Positions 1-5,780 of a stretch of DNA of 28,545 nt are shown here, one piece after another. Every line of letters starts with the position of its first letter. The first letter of the stretch is position 1. The notes under the pieces are model-generated. The model saw nothing but the letters and a program-made list of their open reading frames with translations, was not told the DNA's origin and did not search any database. The translations under genes and the position numbers were made by a program. Source of the stretch: DASQHW01 sp038209365 (lineage in GTDB: Bacteria; Actinomycetota; Acidimicrobiia; IMCC26256; PALSA-610); the NCBI GenBank assembly GCA_038209365.1, contig JBBQXS010000053.1:1-28545 (forward strand). Reading direction: 5' to 3'.

Positions 1-2
1 AG

Positions 3-152
3 GCGGTGGGTCGGGTGATGCGTGATGCGGGGTTGCGGGCGCGTCTGGTGGCGGCGGGTCGGCGACGGTTGGAGCATTTCTCGTTGGCGCGTACTCGCCG
101 CACCCTCCTCGACGCCCTCCAACCCATCCTCCAACCCGGCCACACTCCGTGA
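3..152 (+). CDS. C-terminal end of a GT4-type glycosyltransferase (5' part outside window)
   Basis: The frame is open from the first bases and ends at TGA 150-152. It reads ...AVGRVMRDAGLRARLVAAG, then RRRLEHFSLARTRRTLLDAL. This is the usual C-terminal helix of GT-B glycosyltransferases: a residue-loss loop 'R.RL..AGR' followed by an F-W/S-L-A-type helix. The catalytic part is not in the window, so donor and acceptor cannot be named. The stop overlaps the GTG start of the next glycosyltransferase in a GTGA, which supports both the frame and operon co-transcription. Confidence 0.72.
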   Translation, partial: AVGRVMRDAGLRARLVAAGRRRLEHFSLARTRRTLLDALQPILQPGHTP

Positions 153-1357
153 AGCTCGGATTCATCGTTCCCCGGTACGGCCTCGAAGTGCACGGAGGCG
201 CGGAGCTCGCGGCGCGGCTCCTCGCCGAGCACGTGGCGGCGCGGCCCGGATGGTCCGCAGAGGTGTTCACGACGTGCGCGCAAGACGCCGCCACGTGGCA
301 AGACGTGTACGACCCGGGCACCGTCTCGATCAACGGTGTCTCCGTGCATCGGTTCCGGTCGCGTGCGGGCCGCGGCACTGACTTCGCGGCGGCTCGCACC
401 GCCGCGTTGCGCGATCCGCGCACCGCGCCGTCATCGGTCGCGGCGCGATACGTCGAGCAGCTGGGCCCGGTGTGTCCGGACGCCGTCGACGCGGCGGAGG
501 CGAGCGCGTGCCCCGTCGTCGCGGTCGGCCCGTACCTCTACCACCCGACGGTCACCGGCGTGTCCAAGCTGGGCTCCCGTGCCGTCCTGCATGCCGCCGC
601 GCACGACGAACCCGACATCCGCCTCCCGATCTACCGCGAGACCTTCGCACGCGCGGGTGCGTTCGTGCATTGGAGCGAGCCCGAGCAACGCCTGGTGTCT
701 TGCCTGTTCCCGGCGACGATGACCGCGCCGCAGCTCGTCCTCGGGCTGGGGACCGAACCCGGCACCGGCGACGCAACGACGGCGCGCCGCGCGCTCGACC
801 TCGGTGAAGAGCCGTATGTGCTCTGTCTCGGCCGAACGCTCGACGCGAAGGGCACGACGATGCTCGCCCGTTTCTTCGCGGCATCCCGAGCGCGACGGCG
901 CGATCCGCTACAGCTCGTGTACGCGGGCCCGATCGTCGACCGCCCGCCGGGCGCGCCCGGTGTAAGGGTCACCGGCCCCGTCGACGAGGCGACGAAATGG
1001 GGTTTGCTGCGGGGAGCGACGGCGGTGGTGTCGCCCTCACCTGCCGAATCGCTGTCGATCGTGCTGCTCGAATCGTGGAGCGTCGGCACGCCGGTCCTGG
1101 TGAACGGCGCGTGCTCGGTCACCGTCGATCAGTGCGTGCGTTCGGGTGGAGGACTGTGGTTCGACAGCTTCGGGACCTTCGACGTCGCCCTCGACCGCCT
1201 GGCCGGTCGCTCGCAGCTGCGTCGCCGGCTCGGTGACGCGGGCCGCGGCTTCGTCGAGCGCCACTACACCTGGCCGGTCGTGGTCGACCGTTACACACGA
1301 TTCCTCGAGCGGGTCGCGCCGAGGGGCTCCCGTCAGCCGGGCTTCCGGCACACGTAG
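149..1357 (+). CDS. Glycosyltransferase, GT4-like (GT-B fold)
   Basis: Cytosolic glycosyltransferase of 402 residues that probably adds a sugar from a nucleotide donor to a lipid-linked or polysaccharide acceptor. The N-terminus (KLGFIVPRYG.EVHGGAE) is the first Rossmann strand and glycine loop typical of GT4 enzymes. The C-terminal donor domain has SPSPAESLSIVLLESWSVG, giving the E(x7)E motif at about E300 and E308. The GTG start at 149 overlaps the previous stop (GTGA), indicating translational coupling with another glycosyltransferase. The 3' end runs 25 bases into the convergent methyltransferase gene. Substrate specificity cannot be read from sequence; the family call is firm. Confidence 0.87.
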   Translation: MKLGFIVPRYGLEVHGGAELAARLLAEHVAARPGWSAEVFTTCAQDAATWQDVYDPGTVSINGVSVHRFRSRAGRGTDFAAARTAALRDPRTAPSSVAARYVEQLGPVCPDAVDAAEASACPVVAVGPYLYHPTVTGVSKLGSRAVLHAAAHDEPDIRLPIYRETFARAGAFVHWSEPEQRLVSCLFPATMTAPQLVLGLGTEPGTGDATTARRALDLGEEPYVLCLGRTLDAKGTTMLARFFAASRARRRDPLQLVYAGPIVDRPPGAPGVRVTGPVDEATKWGLLRGATAVVSPSPAESLSIVLLESWSVGTPVLVNGACSVTVDQCVRSGGGLWFDSFGTFDVALDRLAGRSQLRRRLGDAGRGFVERHYTWPVVVDRYTRFLERVAPRGSRQPGFRHT

Positions 1358-2313
1358 GCCAAGACGTAACACTCCGCCGGGGCGCCGAAGACGCCGCTGT
1401 TGCGGAGGAACTCGTCTTCGGAGAACACGCCGGCGCTGACCGATGACGCGAGCAGATGCAGACCCTTCGCCTCGACGATCTCGAAGCCCGCGCCGCGAAC
1501 CTTCTCGCTCAGCTGCTCATGGGTGTACTCGATCTTGTGATCGGGGTGGATCAACGCATCGCCGGTGTGCAACCGGCACACGCGTCCGTTCGGTGTGTCG
1601 AGACAGAGCAGGCCGCCGGGTCGCAAGATTCGGAACGCACCTTTGAGCAGGAGATCGGCGTCGGACTCGTACACGTGCTCGATGCTCTGCCCGCTGAAGA
1701 CCATGTCGAACGCGTCGTCGTCGTACTGCCCGAGGTCCGCCATCGAGTGGTAGCGGTACTCGACGGGTCCGAGCGGAGAATCGACGTGGGTGGGTCGCGG
1801 CCCGCGGGCAAAGAGCTCGTGGCGGTCGTCGGCCGGGAGGTCGACGATCACGAGCTGCTCGAACGGATACGGCCATCCGATGTCGACGAGCGCGCCGGCC
1901 GGGTTGCCCTGGGATGCGCCTCCGAGGTCGAGGATGCGACGCGCGGGCGGGAGGCTGCGCACCCACGCGATCCGCGAACGATGCAACGCGCCGATGTGAT
2001 CGCGGGGCCGTCCGAGCGCCGCGAACTCCGCCGAGGAGAGCATGGCGTCGACGACGCCGTCGGTCGTGAGCGTGCCGTCGTCGAGCCGGCGGGTCCAATG
2101 GCCGAGTCCTTGCGCATCCGCGTCGCGGCCGAGCACGACCTGATACGCGGTGCGCACGAACGTCTCCGGCGACGCGACACGAATGTCGGTGCCGCGCCGT
2201 CGAACGCCGGCGACGCGCCGTCGTACCCGACGGCGGATGCGGCCTCCGTACGCACGGGCACGGCGCCGGGCGCTGCCGGCCATCGAGCGGACGGATCGCC
2301 GGGACGCTGGCAC
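1333..2313 (-). CDS. DUF4214 domain fused to class I SAM-dependent methyltransferase
   Basis: 326 residues with three parts. Residues 1-45 are strongly basic (many Arg, few acidic). Residues about 48-100 (FVRTAYQVVLGRDADAQGLGHW...SSAEFAAL) match the DUF4214 pattern, known from bacterial surface-polysaccharide enzymes and secreted repeat proteins. From about 125 onward is a Rossmann methyltransferase with RRILDLGGASQGNPAG as motif I, FDMVFSGQSIEHV as motif IV and ILRPGGLLCLDTPN as motif V/VI. Motif I is unusual (GGASQGN rather than GxGxG). The GTG start at 2313 lies 8 bases after the stop of the upstream GT2 gene; an in-frame ATG at 2283 is an alternative. It probably methylates a glycan or lipid-linked sugar (inference from neighbours). 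Confidence 0.82.
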   Translation of the reverse strand: MPASRRSVRSMAGSARRRARAYGGRIRRRVRRRVAGVRRRGTDIRVASPETFVRTAYQVVLGRDADAQGLGHWTRRLDDGTLTTDGVVDAMLSSAEFAALGRPRDHIGALHRSRIAWVRSLPPARRILDLGGASQGNPAGALVDIGWPYPFEQLVIVDLPADDRHELFARGPRPTHVDSPLGPVEYRYHSMADLGQYDDDAFDMVFSGQSIEHVYESDADLLLKGAFRILRPGGLLCLDTPNGRVCRLHTGDALIHPDHKIEYTHEQLSEKVRGAGFEIVEAKGLHLLASSVSAGVFSEDEFLRNSGVFGAPAECYVLAYVCRKPG

Positions 2314-2321
2314 GCCAGTGG

Positions 2322-3293
2322 TCAGATTGCCGCGGGATCCTGCGTCGAGGTCGCGGCCGGCGCGACTTCGTCGCGATCACGCGTCACTCGCACGACGAGG
2401 TCGGCGAGCAGCCCAATGGCGATCACCTGGAACGCCGCGAAGAGGATCAGCAGTGTGTTCGTCGTGATGCGCAGGTCGTACTTCACGATGTCGTACACCA
2501 GCTTGCCGCTCCCGAGTGTGAGGAGCGCGAAGCCGACCGGGAGGAAGATGCGCAGAGGGCTGTACGAGAGCACCATGCGCACGACCTGCGTACCGTAGCG
2601 ACGCGTGTCCTTGACCGGGTGGAACTTCGATTCGCCCGCCCGCTTCGCGTAGTCGATCGGGATGTACTTCACCGAGTAACCGCCCGAGAGGAATGTCATC
2701 GTCATCGTCGTGACGCAGGAGAAGCCGGCGGGGAGGTGGCGGATGTACTGCCGGGCGACGTCGGTGCGGAAGGCGCGGAACCCGGAGTTCAGGTCGGGGA
2801 TCTTCGTCTGGGTCAGGAAGCTCGCAAGCTTGCGAATGAACCACTTGGCAGGGACGCGCAGCCCCTTCATCGTGCCTTCCTCGGTCCGGCGCGCGCCGAC
2901 CACCTGGTCGTATCCGTCGAGCTCCTTCACCAACTGCGGAATCGTGTCGTTCGGGTACGTCATATCGACGTCGGTCCAGACCGTGACTCGTCCCCGCGCG
3001 GCCGCCGTGCCGGCCTTGCGGGCCGAGCCCGATCCGCGGTTCTGCAGGAAGCGCATCACGCGCACGTCGCCGATCGTCGCCGCGACCTCACCGGACCCGT
3101 CGGTCGAGCCGTCGTCCACGACGATGATCTCGTAGCTGTACTCCGACGCGTCCATCGCGGTACGGATGCGGTCGATCTCCTCACGGAGGTGCTCCGCCTC
3201 GTTGTACACCGGCAAGATGATCGTCACGTCGAGTGACGCCCGCTCGGCCGCCTCCGCCCGCAGTGCTCCGGACGAGGGTGCCTGCTGAGTCAT
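2322..3293 (-). CDS. Glycosyltransferase family 2 (polyprenyl-phosphate sugar synthase type) with two C-terminal TM helices
   Basis: 323 residues. The GT-A core has VTIILPVYNEAEHL at 23-36, DDGS at 60-63 and the metal-binding DVD at 108-110, followed by LNSGFRAFRTD at about 168-179. Two hydrophobic segments follow at about 248-270 and 280-302, as in dolichyl-phosphate-mannose-synthase/GtrB-type enzymes that transfer a sugar to polyprenyl phosphate at the membrane. Such enzymes feed lipid-linked sugars to outer-leaflet transferases. The ATG start at 3293 sits six bases after TAGGCT, a leaderless-type promoter. The DUF4214-methyltransferase follows 8 bases downstream, so the two are probably one transcript. 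The sugar is unknown. Confidence 0.88.
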   Translation of the reverse strand: MTQQAPSSGALRAEAAERASLDVTIILPVYNEAEHLREEIDRIRTAMDASEYSYEIIVVDDGSTDGSGEVAATIGDVRVMRFLQNRGSGSARKAGTAAARGRVTVWTDVDMTYPNDTIPQLVKELDGYDQVVGARRTEEGTMKGLRVPAKWFIRKLASFLTQTKIPDLNSGFRAFRTDVARQYIRHLPAGFSCVTTMTMTFLSGGYSVKYIPIDYAKRAGESKFHPVKDTRRYGTQVVRMVLSYSPLRIFLPVGFALLTLGSGKLVYDIVKYDLRITTNTLLILFAAFQVIAIGLLADLVVRVTRDRDEVAPAATSTQDPAAI

Positions 3294-3299
3294 GGTCGG

Positions 3300-3305
3300 A
3301 GCCTA
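3300..3305 (-). promoter_or_regulatory. -10 element TAGGCT for leaderless GT2 transcript
   Basis: On the minus strand TAGGCT is followed by exactly six bases and then the ATG at 3293. This is the TAnnnT-N6/7-start arrangement of actinobacterial leaderless mRNAs. No Shine-Dalgarno lies in the correct place. Confidence 0.55.
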
Positions 3306-3399
3306 GGACGAACCGGGAGGAATGACGGGGCTCCGGGCGCCGAGTCACGTCGCGTCACGCGCGGTGCACGCGTCGTCGGGGCGCGCCTGAGCGTCGGGG

Positions 3400-3405
3400 T
3401 AGGTT
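3400..3405 (+). promoter_or_regulatory. -10 element TAGGTT for leaderless transcript
   Basis: TAGGTT, six bases, then GTG at 3412. The 118-base gap 3294-3411 separates two divergent genes, each with its own leaderless-type -10. I see nothing else in it. Confidence 0.55.
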
Positions 3406-3411
3406 CGGAGC

Positions 3412-3858
3412 GTGGTCCTCGTCACCGCCCTGCTCGTCGTCGGCGTCGCCTGCGGGATCGCCGCGTGGTTCGTCGTGCGAGAGGCCGGGCGGCTGGCCGT
3501 CGAGCCGCCGCCGCCGGTGTTCGACCTCGAAGAGGCCTATGACTGGGTCGTCGAGCACGTCCCGGACGTCGTCGCCGCGACCCTCACTCCCCACGACGTA
3601 CGCCGGATCCTGGACTTCCAGCTCGAGTTCTTCCAGCGCAAGGGCGTCTCCGGGAACGGCTCGTCGCCGCACCCGCCGGGCGACGTCGTCGTGGGCGGCG
3701 CCGAGACCGTCGAATACATCCTGACCAGGGCTTCGGAGACCGGTGAGCCGTACCTGCCGGAGCAGGTGCACGCGGTCATAGAGACCCAGCTGGACTACCT
3801 CCGCGCGATCGGTGCGGTCGGGCCCCAGGCCGATGAACCGCCGCCGCCGGTCGGGTGA
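3412..3858 (+). CDS. Single-pass membrane protein of unknown function
   Basis: 148 residues. The first ~22 residues (VLVTALLVVGVACGIAAWFVV) form an uncleaved-looking membrane anchor. The rest is hydrophilic and acidic, with a Pro-rich tether (EPPPPVFDLEEAYDWVVEHVPDVV) and a predicted helical C-terminal part (VRRILDFQLEFFQRKGVS; VHAVIETQLDYLRAIGAVG), ending in a short Pro-rich tail. I do not recognise a named domain. The GTG start is chosen because TAGGTT lies exactly six bases upstream. Downstream is the short structured transcript with its own promoter, so this gene is probably monocistronic. Confidence 0.7.
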   Translation: MVLVTALLVVGVACGIAAWFVVREAGRLAVEPPPPVFDLEEAYDWVVEHVPDVVAATLTPHDVRRILDFQLEFFQRKGVSGNGSSPHPPGDVVVGGAETVEYILTRASETGEPYLPEQVHAVIETQLDYLRAIGAVGPQADEPPPPVG

Positions 3859-3864
3859 ATCTCC

Positions 3865-3893
3865 TTCAAGACCGGGCAGGAATCTGCTACAAC
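3865..3893 (+). promoter_or_regulatory. Housekeeping-type promoter TTCAAG-N17-TACAAC
   Basis: A -35-like TTCAAG (3865-3870), a 17-base spacer and a -10-like TACAAC (3888-3893) predict a start near 3900. It lies just after the stop of the membrane protein and just before the extended Shine-Dalgarno of the 13-codon ORF. Confidence 0.5.
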
Positions 3894-3911
3894 GTTCGTA
3901 CCGAGGAGAGG

Positions 3912-3993
3912 AGGTGGTCCAACGGATGCATGATAAATCTGGGACCTCGGAGGTGCGCGGCCGCTAGGCCGTAACCACTCGACTGGACCACCT
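3912..3993 (+). promoter_or_regulatory. Shine-Dalgarno-sequestering long-range stem
   Basis: AGGTGGTCC (3912-3920) is perfectly complementary to GGACCACCT (3985-3993). The 64 bases between contain the whole 13-codon ORF. The 3' arm resembles the 3' end of 16S rRNA (GGATCACCTCC), so it competes with the ribosome for the same bases. Pairing would close the ribosome-binding site; opening it would expose an unusually strong one. Confidence 0.55.
3926..3967 (+). CDS. 13-residue candidate leader peptide
   Basis: ATG at 3926, five bases after the extended Shine-Dalgarno, encodes MHDKSGTSEVRGR and stops at TAG 3965-3967, inside the loop of a 5-bp hairpin. An overlapping ATG at 3930 would give a 14-residue alternative (MINLGPRRCAAARP, stop TAA 3972-3974). 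The first frame has the better spacing from the Shine-Dalgarno. The sequence lacks a run of one amino acid, so it is not an obvious amino-acid attenuator leader. Evidence for translation is only the ribosome-binding site. Confidence 0.4.
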   Translation: MHDKSGTSEVRGR

Positions 3994-4081
3994 GGCGGAG
4001 TCCAAACCGCCGCACCGCCGTCGTCGCTCCGGGATTGGTCCCTCCGGGTGAAGGCACGACGGATTCCGACGCAGTCGAAAC

Positions 4082-4113
4082 GATCGGGGGGCGTCTTCGG
4101 GCGCCCCCCGATC
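4082..4113 (+). terminator. Strong hairpin terminator with UUCG tetraloop
   Basis: GATCGGGGGGCG (4082-4093) pairs perfectly with CGCCCCCCGATC (4102-4113). The loop TCTTCGGG closes further as a U-G pair and C(UUCG)G. No T-tract follows, as is common in GC-rich actinobacteria. It lies 18 bases before the -10 of the next gene. Confidence 0.75.
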
Positions 4114-4131
4114 ACGCGTTCGCAGGTCCCG

Positions 4132-4137
4132 TAGATT
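4132..4137 (+). promoter_or_regulatory. -10 element TAGATT for leaderless transcript
   Basis: TAGATT, seven bases, then ATG at 4145. It lies immediately after the terminator at 4082-4113, so the 67-residue protein gene is separately transcribed. Confidence 0.55.
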
Positions 4138-4144
4138 GCACGCG

Positions 4145-4348
4145 ATGGCCCGCCCGACTCGCTTCGAGCATCACAAGTACATGGGTGACAAGCGCACGCA
4201 GGTCGTCTACGACCTGGACCGGTACGACGAAGATCCCGAGGTCACCGCCGCGGTCGACGACGTGCTCGTCGCCGAGACGTTTCTCGCGTTCGGCCCGGAC
4301 ACGATTCCCGAGGCGCGCAACCGCGGGTACCACCCGCACCGCCCCTGA
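4145..4348 (+). CDS. Small hydrophilic protein of unknown function
   Basis: 67 residues starting MARPTRFEHHKYMGDKRTQVVYD. There is no signal peptide or membrane segment. The middle is acidic (DLDRYDEDPEVTAAVDDVLVAE) and the end is PEARNRGYHPHRP. It has charged, ordered-looking composition, normal GC-rich codon use and a leaderless-type promoter 7 bases upstream of ATG, so it is likely a real gene. A TTG at 4136 in frame would add three residues but overlaps the -10. I cannot assign a family or function. It converges with the DUF1802-like gene; the two ends are covered by an inverted repeat. Confidence 0.68.
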   Translation: MARPTRFEHHKYMGDKRTQVVYDLDRYDEDPEVTAAVDDVLVAETFLAFGPDTIPEARNRGYHPHRP

Positions 4349-4352
4349 ACCC

Positions 4353-4395
4353 GTTTGCAACGAGAGCGACTCCCGGGGGCCGCTACGTTGCAAAC
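4353..4395. repeat. 10-bp perfect inverted repeat between convergent genes
   Basis: GTTTGCAACG (4353-4362) and CGTTGCAAAC (4386-4395) flank a 23-base spacer. The left arm begins 4 bases after the stop of the 67-residue gene; the right arm encodes the last codons of the DUF1802-like gene. It could fold as a terminator working on both strands or be a symmetrical protein-binding site (each arm contains TTGCAA). Confidence 0.6.
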
Positions 4396-4985
4396 ACGTC
4401 CTCGCCGAGGGCCTCGTGGATGCCCTTGCGCTTGGCCTCGAACGCGACATCGGACAATGCGTGCTGCGACGTCAGCGCGCCCGGATCGGGCAGGCCGTCG
4501 TAGGTCACCCACGACGTGCACCCGCCGTACTCGTCGCGCCAGGGGACCGTCAGCGGCTCCTCGAGCCGGTGTACGCGCAGCACGAGGACCCACAAGGGAT
4601 CGCGGCGCTTCCAGCTGAACCGTGACTCCACGTAGTCGGATGTCCAGATCAACTTCGAATCGAGTGCCTCGACTTGCTCGGGTTCGGTGATCGTCGCGAC
4701 CTCGACGACGTCGGCCCAGCCCGAGATCGTGATCGGCTCACCCACCCGTGACGCGGCGGCCAGGTCGATCCAGTGCGCGTAGGGAGCCTTCAGGAGCTCG
4801 GTCCTCTGGTGCTCGGCCGTCGGCGACAGCCAGCAACGCCGCGCCGGCAGGGCGAAGTGGCGGCCGTCCTCGCGCAGACCACCCTTGCGGACGTCGACGA
4901 TCTGCTCGCCCTCGAGCAGCGCGTGCACGATCACCGCCCACTCCTTGAGCGCCGGTGTGGTCCCATTCGTCGCCGCGCTGGTCAC
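4383..4985 (-). CDS. DUF1802-like protein
   Basis: 200 residues from GTG at 4985. The opening TPALKEWAVIVHALLEGEQI followed by DVRKGGLREDGRHFALPARR is characteristic of the DUF1802 family, a bacterial and archaeal family of unknown function of about 180-200 residues. The region W.Y.P.F.W..DY replaced here by SPTAEHQ...LLKAPYAHWID is also family-like. The longer open frame upstream is shadow. This start is chosen because TATCCT lies seven bases before GTG (leaderless type) and no family-like sequence precedes it. It is divergent from the alpha/beta-hydrolase with only 22 bases between start codons. Confidence 0.75.
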   Translation of the reverse strand: MTSAATNGTTPALKEWAVIVHALLEGEQIVDVRKGGLREDGRHFALPARRCWLSPTAEHQRTELLKAPYAHWIDLAAASRVGEPITISGWADVVEVATITEPEQVEALDSKLIWTSDYVESRFSWKRRDPLWVLVLRVHRLEEPLTVPWRDEYGGCTSWVTYDGLPDPGALTSQHALSDVAFEAKRKGIHEALGEDVFAT

Positions 4986-4992
4986 GCGGGCC

Positions 4993-5000
4993 AGGATAAC
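4993..5000. promoter_or_regulatory. Overlapping divergent -10 elements
   Basis: On the minus strand TATCCT (4998-4993) is seven bases from the GTG at 4985. On the plus strand GATAAC (4995-5000) is seven bases from the ATG at 5008. The two -10 elements share the same A/T base pairs, so one melted patch could serve both directions. The minus-strand element fits TAnnnT; the plus-strand one is a weaker match. Confidence 0.45.
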
Positions 5001-5007
5001 GGCCGCG

Positions 5008-5751
5008 ATGGAGGAGATCTTTTCCGAAGGTTTGCGGCTCGGCGCGCATTTCGCGCGACCGTCCGGCATGACACGTGTTCCCGGTCTCCTCGTCCTCCCG
5101 GGGTTTCCGCGCGGCCCCGGCGGGGCCGCAACCGTCGGCAACACCGACCAAACGCTGTGTGATCGTGTCGCCCGCGAATCCGGCTGGGCCGGGTTCACGT
5201 TCACGTTTCGAGGAACCGGCCCCTCCGAGGGGAACTTCTCCATCGAGGGCTGGTTGGCCGATGTGCGCGCCGCAGTGGATGCGTTGCACGCGCGCACAGA
5301 TCTCACCGGTGTGTGGATCGCCGGATTCCGCCTGGGCGGCACCCTGGCGATCGTCACTGCCGCCGACGACGAGCGCGTCCGCGGGATCGCGACCTTTGCC
5401 GCGCCCGCGTCGCTGCACACGTGGGTGCGCGATCCGCAGTGGTTCCTCGAGTACGCGCGTCGCACCGGTGTGCTGCGCTCCGACGATTACCCGCCCGACC
5501 CCGCGGCATGGATACGCGCCATCGCCAACCTCGATCCGATCGAAGCGGCGAAGCGGGTGGGTCCGCGGCCATGGTTGCTCGTGCACGGCAGTGCGGACGA
5601 CGTGGTGCCCGTCGACGACGCGCGCCTGCTCGCCGAAGTGGGCGGCGACGGCGTCGACCTCCGTATCGTCGCGAACGGCCCCCACCGGCTCCGGCACGAT
5701 CCCCGTGCGATCGCCGCGCTGCTGGGATGGCTCGACCGTCAAGAGCCCTGA
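5008..5751 (+). CDS. Alpha/beta-hydrolase-fold protein with Arg in place of the nucleophile
   Basis: 247 residues. Alpha/beta-hydrolase fold: strand and oxyanion region LLVLPGFPRG at 27-36, FRGTGPSEG at 67-75, nucleophile elbow at 103-111, HGSADDVVP at 193-201 with the expected acid Asp, and His at 226/230. The elbow reads AGFRLGG, so the position of the catalytic Ser is Arg108 (CGC); one base change from AGC would produce it. As read, the protein should not be a classical serine hydrolase. It may bind a ligand, use another chemistry or be decaying. The ATG at 5008 is chosen from the leaderless-type -10 and family-like start; the longer open frame upstream overlaps the divergent gene and is rejected. 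Confidence 0.78.
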   Translation: MEEIFSEGLRLGAHFARPSGMTRVPGLLVLPGFPRGPGGAATVGNTDQTLCDRVARESGWAGFTFTFRGTGPSEGNFSIEGWLADVRAAVDALHARTDLTGVWIAGFRLGGTLAIVTAADDERVRGIATFAAPASLHTWVRDPQWFLEYARRTGVLRSDDYPPDPAAWIRAIANLDPIEAAKRVGPRPWLLVHGSADDVVPVDDARLLAEVGGDGVDLRIVANGPHRLRHDPRAIAALLGWLDRQEP

Positions 5752-5752
5752 C

Positions 5753-5769
5753 CCGGTCGCCCTGACCGG
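5753..5769. terminator. Weak hairpin between convergent genes
   Basis: CCGGTC (5753-5758) and GACCGG (5764-5769) form a 6-bp stem with loop GCCCT in the 29-base gap between converging stops. Short and without T-tracts, so only a possible bidirectional terminator. Confidence 0.3.
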
Positions 5770-5780
5770 ATGCACTCGGG

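Larger units (their letters stand above)
3900..4113 (+). ncRNA. Candidate ~210-nt structured short transcript carrying a 13-codon ORF
   Basis: Bounded by a promoter (-10 at 3888-3893) and a strong hairpin terminator (4082-4113). It contains a near-full-length Shine-Dalgarno (AGGAGGTGGTCC, 3909-3920), a 13-codon ORF (3926-3967), a hairpin over its stop codon (CGGCC 3958-3962 with GGCCG 3967-3971), a perfect anti-Shine-Dalgarno (GGACCACCT, 3985-3993), and another 7-bp stem (CCGTCGT 4018-4024 with ACGACGG 4056-4062). The next gene at 4145 has its own leaderless-type -10 beyond the terminator, so this unit stands alone. It could be a dual-function RNA, a tiny mRNA or an attenuator. I do not recognise it as a known RNA family. 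Confidence 0.5.

Noticed and set aside
1456..2598. 380-residue plus-strand open frame
   Set aside because: Antisense to the methyltransferase and GT2 genes, which have conserved motifs; no domain visible.
3859..4144. tRNA or a known riboswitch in the structured intergenic region
   Set aside because: No cloverleaf, T-loop or recognisable ligand-binding core; the features fit a small ORF with Shine-Dalgarno sequestration.
4885..5007. N-terminal extension of the alpha/beta-hydrolase
   Set aside because: Overlaps the DUF1802-like gene and its promoter, and has shadow-like composition; ATG 5008 fits the leaderless-type -10.
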